Shown one piece after another: positions 60,084-64,000 of a stretch of DNA of 64,000 nucleotides; positions within the stretch are counted from its first letter, which is position 1, and the number at the start of each line of letters is the position of its first letter. Source of the DNA: Candidatus Roseilinea sp. (GTDB taxonomy: Bacteria; Chloroflexota; Anaerolineae; J036; Brachytrichaceae). Both the position numbers and the translations under genes were made by a program. The notes below the pieces were generated by a model. The model searched no databases, was not told where the DNA came from, and saw nothing but the letters and a program-made list of their open reading frames with translations. The DNA is taken from contig AP024676.1 in the NCBI GenBank assembly GCA_025998955.1, positions 1 to 64,000 on the forward strand, in the 5' to 3' direction.

Positions 60084-62243
60084 ATGTCCAACAAGCGCAT
60101 CCCCGTGATCGCCGGAGCGCTGGTCGTGCTCTTCATCGCCCTGTTGTTCATCGTCGGCCGTTCGCTGACTGCGCCCAGCGCGCCGCCAGCGACTGTCGCC
60201 TCACCCACCACAGCGCCTCAGGCACAAGCAACGCTTCCGGTGCAAGCCCAAACCGCAAGCCAGCAAACCCAAGAGGCTGCCGGCAAACCACCGGGCCTGT
60301 ATGACGCCGAGCTGGCTATCTCGGCAATGCAGAAAGGCGGCTGCGGCGCATGCCATATCATCCCCGGCGTGCCGAACGCCGTCGGCACTATCGGTCCCAA
60401 CTTGACCGACATCGCTACGATGGTGCAGACGCACTTGCAAGAGGGCAAATACACCGGCTCGGCCAAGACCGTGGAGGAGTTCCTGCATGAATCCATCGTT
60501 TCTCCCGATGCCTTCCTCGCGCCGGATTGCGGCGGCGCACCTTGCCAGAAGGGGTTGATGCCGGGCAACCTGGCGAACGTGCTCACGGCTAATGAGATCA
60601 ATAGCGTCGTGGCCTATCTGATGCGCGGCCCGCAGGAGGCTGCTGCCAAGTCGGAGGCAGAAAGCGCCGCGCAGCCCGCGCCCGTCGCCGCCAGCGAATC
60701 GCCGATGCTCACCGAGGCCGAATTCGCCTGGGCCAAGCAGACCTACTTCGAGCGCTGCGCCGGCTGTCACGGCACACTGCGCAAAGGCGCTACCGGCCCG
60801 GCGCTCACGCCCGACAAGACGTTGCCCAAAGGCACGCTCGCACTATCCACCATCATCTTCAACGGCACGAACCGTGGCATGCCGGACTGGGGCAAGCAGG
60901 GGTTCATGACTCAGGCGCAAACCGAGGTGATGGCTAAGTTCCTGCAAAACGAGCCGCCTGCGCCGCCGGAGATGTCGCTCGCGCAGATGAAAGCCACCTG
61001 GAAGCAGTTCGTTCCACCGGCCGATCGCCCGACTACAGTGCAGACCGACCGCGACTGGCGTAACTACTTCGTCGTCACCTTGCGCGATGCCGGTAAGGTG
61101 GCTGTGATTGACGGCGACACACACGAGATCGTCGAGACCGTGGACACCGGCTATGCCGTGCATATCACCCGCATGTCGGCCACCGGCCGCTATGCCTACG
61201 TCATCGGGCGCGATGGTAAGTTGGCAATGGTGGACTTGTGGCCGGAGAAGCCGCAAAAAGTGGCCGAGGTGCAGGTGTGCTACGACGCACGCTCGGTCGA
61301 AGTGAGCAAATACAAGGGCGAGCTAGGCGACTTCACCGACAAATATGCCATCGTCGGCTGCTACTGGCCGCCGCACTTCGTCATCCTCGATGGCCAGACG
61401 CTCGAGCCGTTCAAAGTCGTCAGCACGCGCGGCTACACCGTGGACGCCAACGAGTTCCATCCCGAACCGCGCGTCGCCAGCATCGTTGCCTCGCACTTCA
61501 AGCCGGAATGGATCGTCAACGTGAAGGAGATCGGCCAGATCTGGCTGGTGAGCTATGCCGATCCGCACAACCCAACGATCAAGATGATCGAAGCCGCGCC
61601 CTTCCTGCACGATGGCGGGTGGGATGTGAGCAAGCGTTACTTCCTGGTAGCGGCCAACCAGTCCAACAAAGTGGCTGTGGTGGATGCGAAAGAGAGCAAA
61701 CTCGTCGCGATGGTGGACACGCCGGCCGTGCCGCACCCGGGACGCGGTGCGAACTGGGTGGATCCGCAATACGGACCGGTGTGGAGCACCTCGCATCTGG
61801 GCGATGCAGCCATCACGTCCATCGGCACCGATCCCGAAGGCCATCCTGACGCCGCATGGAAAGCTGTGCGTGTGACGAAGTTGCCAGGCGCTGGCAGCTT
61901 GTTCATCAAGACGCACCCCAAGAGCCAGTGGATCTGGGTGGACATGACGCTCAACCCCGACCCGGTGCTGGCACGCACGATCTGCGTCATTGCCAAAGCG
62001 CAGCCCGACCGCACGTACAAGTGCTGGGAGGTTGCTGGCTACGGCCGCGCCGTGCACATGGAATACAACCAGCAAGGCGATCAGGTGTGGGTGAGCGTGT
62101 GGGGCGACGCCAGCAAGCCCGGCGAGACCGGCGAGATCGTGATCTACGACGACGCGACGCTGCAGGAGAAGGCGCGCATCCCGAATCTGATCACGCCGAC
62201 GGGCAAGTTCAACGTGAACAACACGGTGGAGGACATCTACTGA
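60084..62243 (+). CDS. nirS: Cytochrome cd1 nitrite reductase with two cytochrome c domains
   Basis: 719 aa. Reduces nitrite to NO outside the membrane. ATG 60084 chosen for GGAGGAG before it. A TM/signal helix (IPVIAGALVVLFIALLFIVG) is followed by a first c-type heme site C87-GA-C90-H91 (Met near 159), then a second C225-AG-C228-H229 (Met 266), then the d1-heme propeller: H360 (YAVHITRMSATGRYAYVIGR), H459 (EFHPEPR) and H509 (FLHDGGW), ending GKFNVNNTVEDIY. All key d1 residues of NirS are there. Known NirS has one cytochrome c domain; the extra N-terminal one and the anchor are unusual. No heme d1 biosynthesis gene (nirF, nirDLGH, nirJ, nirE) lies in the window. Confidence 0.92.
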   Translation: MSNKRIPVIAGALVVLFIALLFIVGRSLTAPSAPPATVASPTTAPQAQATLPVQAQTASQQTQEAAGKPPGLYDAELAISAMQKGGCGACHIIPGVPNAVGTIGPNLTDIATMVQTHLQEGKYTGSAKTVEEFLHESIVSPDAFLAPDCGGAPCQKGLMPGNLANVLTANEINSVVAYLMRGPQEAAAKSEAESAAQPAPVAASESPMLTEAEFAWAKQTYFERCAGCHGTLRKGATGPALTPDKTLPKGTLALSTIIFNGTNRGMPDWGKQGFMTQAQTEVMAKFLQNEPPAPPEMSLAQMKATWKQFVPPADRPTTVQTDRDWRNYFVVTLRDAGKVAVIDGDTHEIVETVDTGYAVHITRMSATGRYAYVIGRDGKLAMVDLWPEKPQKVAEVQVCYDARSVEVSKYKGELGDFTDKYAIVGCYWPPHFVILDGQTLEPFKVVSTRGYTVDANEFHPEPRVASIVASHFKPEWIVNVKEIGQIWLVSYADPHNPTIKMIEAAPFLHDGGWDVSKRYFLVAANQSNKVAVVDAKESKLVAMVDTPAVPHPGRGANWVDPQYGPVWSTSHLGDAAITSIGTDPEGHPDAAWKAVRVTKLPGAGSLFIKTHPKSQWIWVDMTLNPDPVLARTICVIAKAQPDRTYKCWEVAGYGRAVHMEYNQQGDQVWVSVWGDASKPGETGEIVIYDDATLQEKARIPNLITPTGKFNVNNTVEDIY

Positions 62244-62271
62244 CGCAGACCGGCTAGAACCAGGACCAACA

Positions 62272-62306
62272 GAGACCGGGTTCCTTTGAGGAGCCCGGTC
62301 TCCTTT
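62272..62306 (+). terminator. Intrinsic terminator after nirS
   Basis: A 13-bp stem GAGACCGGGTTCC/GGAGCCCGGTCTC (one G-U pair), 5-base loop, then CTTTT. It is nested in a larger inverted pair ACCAACA (62265-62271)/TGTTGGT (62321-62327). Confidence 0.88.
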
Positions 62307-62383
62307 TCGAGTAGACCGGGTGTTGGTTCTGCGCCTGACAGACGTGCATAAAGCGTGGCGCGGCGCGTTTATTATCGCAACCT

Positions 62384-63079
62384 ATGCGCAGCACCGACGT
62401 CCAACTCAGCCACCAGCGCTTGAGCGCAGTCTTCTGGCTCGTCGTCGCTTCACTGATCTGCCTGAGCATGTGGGCGGCGCGCGTCATCTACACCGGCTCG
62501 ATCTCCTATCGCTTCCTGCTATGGAATCTCTTTTTGGCGTGGGTTCCGCTGCTGTGTGCGCTCATGACCGAACTGACGCGCGAGCTACTGGCCGGCACAT
62601 GCAGTGTGGTCTGGCTGTTGTTCTTCCCCAACGCGCCCTACATCATCACCGATTTGGTGCATCTGCACGACCACGGCCGCTGGATGTTCTGGGTCAACCT
62701 CATCACCCTGCTGTCGTTTGCCATGACCGGCCTGCTGCTGGGCTATCTCTCGCTCTACGTGATGCAAAAGCGGGTAAAAGGGCGCTTCGGCGCAGCGGCC
62801 GGCTGGGCATTCGCCCTTGGCACGCTTGGGTTGTGCAGCTTTGGCATCTACCTGGGACGTTTCGGGCGGTGGAACAGTTGGGACGTCGTGCTCGAACCGG
62901 TTTCGCTGTTGCGCGACATCTGGCAGATCATCCGGCACCCTGTCGGCAACTGGGAGGTGTATGCCATCTCTGCGCTGCTCGCTGCGTTCCTCGTCGGCAT
63001 GTATCTGGTGCTGTATCACTTCGCGCGGCATACACCTGATCCCGTTCAACCAGTTCGCCAGCCTGCCGATAGCCGTTGA
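62384..63079 (+). CDS. DUF1361 membrane protein
   Basis: 231 aa with six hydrophobic helices. Family core: FLLWNLFLAWVPLLCALMTE, LLFFPNAPYIITDLVHLHDH and GIYLGRFGRWNSWDVV. The family is uncharacterised. It stands between the nirS terminator and uxaC, with 39 bases to the latter. Confidence 0.8.
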   Translation: MRSTDVQLSHQRLSAVFWLVVASLICLSMWAARVIYTGSISYRFLLWNLFLAWVPLLCALMTELTRELLAGTCSVVWLLFFPNAPYIITDLVHLHDHGRWMFWVNLITLLSFAMTGLLLGYLSLYVMQKRVKGRFGAAAGWAFALGTLGLCSFGIYLGRFGRWNSWDVVLEPVSLLRDIWQIIRHPVGNWEVYAISALLAAFLVGMYLVLYHFARHTPDPVQPVRQPADSR

Positions 63080-63118
63080 GACAGGCCTGCCGTTGCGCTT
63101 TCGGCCGGTGGTGCTCTA

Positions 63119-64000
63119 ATGGACGCCATGATGACCACGCCTGCCGAAACGCATACCGAACGCTACTTTTCGCCCGATCCCGCCGTGCGTGACGTGGCGC
63201 GCACGCTCTATGCGTCCATCGCTGCGCTACCGCTCGTTTGTCCGCATGGCCATGTGGACCCCCGCGTCTTCGCCGATCCCGACTACAGCTTCGGCACGCC
63301 GGCCGATCTATTCATCATCCCCGATCACTACGTGGTGCGCATGCTGTATTCGCAGGGCGTGCCGATGGAAAGCCTGCTCCCTGCCATTGACGAAGCATAC
63401 GCGTCGGCGCAGGAGAAGGAGCGCCGGCATCGCGCGATCTGGCAGACCTTCGCCGACCACTTCCACCTCTTCCGCGGCACCCCCACCGGTATGTGGATTC
63501 GCGACGAGTTGCGCGACATCTTCGGCATCCAGGAGAAGCTGACCAGCACGAACGCGCAAGCCATCTACGATCGAATCGCGGAGCAGCTGGCACGGCCGGA
63601 CTTCCGCCCGCGCGCCCTCTATGCGCGCTTCAACATCGAGGTGCTATGCACTACCGACGCCGCGGCCGACCCACTTGTCCATCATCAGCGCATCGGCGAA
63701 TCCGGCTGGGCGGGGCGCATCCTGCCCACCTTCCGGCCCGATGGCGTGATTAACATAGACGCACCCGATTGGCGCGCGAACATCGAGCGTCTCGCCGAGG
63801 TCAGCGGTATCTCAGTCACTAATTACCAGTCGTTTCTGACCGCTCTCGAGCAACGCCGCGCCTTCTTCAAGACGATGGGTGCCGTGGCGACCGACCATGC
63901 TGCGCTCACGCCGTTTACCGTCTTGCTGAGCGAACGCGAGGCCGACGCGATCTTCCAGCGTGCGCTACGCGACGAGACGATGCCTGACGACGCTGCACGG
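63119..64000 (+). CDS. uxaC: Uronate isomerase UxaC, 3' truncated by window
   Basis: Converts D-glucuronate to D-fructuronate (and galacturonate to tagaturonate). 294 codons are visible without stop. ATG 63119, with further ATGs at 63128 and 63131. The metal-binding LVCPHGHVDPRVFADPDYSF and IIPDHYVVRMLYSQGVPMES match the amidohydrolase-like family; NIEVLCTTDAAADPL and SVTNYQSFLTAL continue it. The rest of the gene and any uronate pathway partners lie beyond the window. Confidence 0.9.
   Translation, partial: MDAMMTTPAETHTERYFSPDPAVRDVARTLYASIAALPLVCPHGHVDPRVFADPDYSFGTPADLFIIPDHYVVRMLYSQGVPMESLLPAIDEAYASAQEKERRHRAIWQTFADHFHLFRGTPTGMWIRDELRDIFGIQEKLTSTNAQAIYDRIAEQLARPDFRPRALYARFNIEVLCTTDAAADPLVHHQRIGESGWAGRILPTFRPDGVINIDAPDWRANIERLAEVSGISVTNYQSFLTALEQRRAFFKTMGAVATDHAALTPFTVLLSEREADAIFQRALRDETMPDDAAR

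Overview
The window is GC-rich bacterial chromosome with dense, mostly operon-like gene blocks and only one intact insertion sequence. The gene content fits a Chloroflexota bacterium (Anaerolineae- or Roseiflexus-like). Pointers are a decarboxylase resembling the phosphomevalonate decarboxylase of the alternative mevalonate pathway, HrcA/CIRCE control of groESL, flavin-dependent ThyX, a MoxR/DUF58/DUF4129 cluster, cytochrome cd1 nitrite reductase, and degenerate short-word repeats in the spacers. This placement is inference from gene content, not from a marker-gene phylogeny.

Layout. 1-4.6 kb: end of a CUT1 sugar ABC transporter (binding protein cut by the window edge, two permeases) and an FGGY sugar kinase. 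4.8-8.1 kb: a UbiE/MenG methyltransferase and two secreted proteins. 8.1-10.5 kb: groESL with promoter, CIRCE and terminators, then tRNA-Ser(GGA). 10.5-11.8 kb: a CrtA-like protein and a DUF6438 protein. 11.8-18.3 kb: a TroABCD-type metal importer behind two DtxR/MntR-like operators, facing a Zn/Cd-type P1B ATPase. 18.3-19.9 kb: two L,D-transpeptidases. 20.2-22.4 kb: MFS transporter, DUF190 and CrcB, behind a fluoride riboswitch with its own promoter and terminator. 22.4-26.9 kb: DUF58, MoxR, DUF4129 and small membrane proteins. 26.9-34.7 kb: CDF transporter, HIT protein, epimerase, ABC-2 exporter, SirB1-like protein, ThyX, MFS transporter, MIP18-family protein. 35.0-37.3 kb: an enolase-superfamily gene split by a 1133-bp IS. 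37.5-42.8 kb: a histone-H1-like protein, SecDF, and two tandem SbtA-type bicarbonate transporters with an SbtB-like PII protein. 42.8-51.6 kb: a secreted hydrolase, then a co-directional block of cytoplasmic subtilase, esterase-like hydrolase, two different ATP-grasp ligases, a GCS2 carboxylate-amine ligase and the decarboxylase. 51.6-57.4 kb: glycosyltransferases, a 2-hydroxyacid dehydrogenase, a CAP-domain protein and RadC. 57.4-64 kb: a zinc-ribbon membrane protein, PolX, a di-cytochrome-c NirS, a DUF1361 protein and the start of uronate isomerase.

The most interesting points are: (1) the ATP-grasp/GCS2/hydrolase/subtilase block, which looks like a system that builds and trims an unidentified amide-linked metabolite or peptide tag; (2) a family of degenerate 7-8-nt word repeats in at least a dozen spacers that also runs into coding sequence and is translated; (3) the fluoride riboswitch; (4) double metalloregulator boxes on the tro promoter and a winged-helix tail on TroD; (5) an NirS with two cytochrome c domains whose Shine-Dalgarno lies in a 9-bp inverted repeat.
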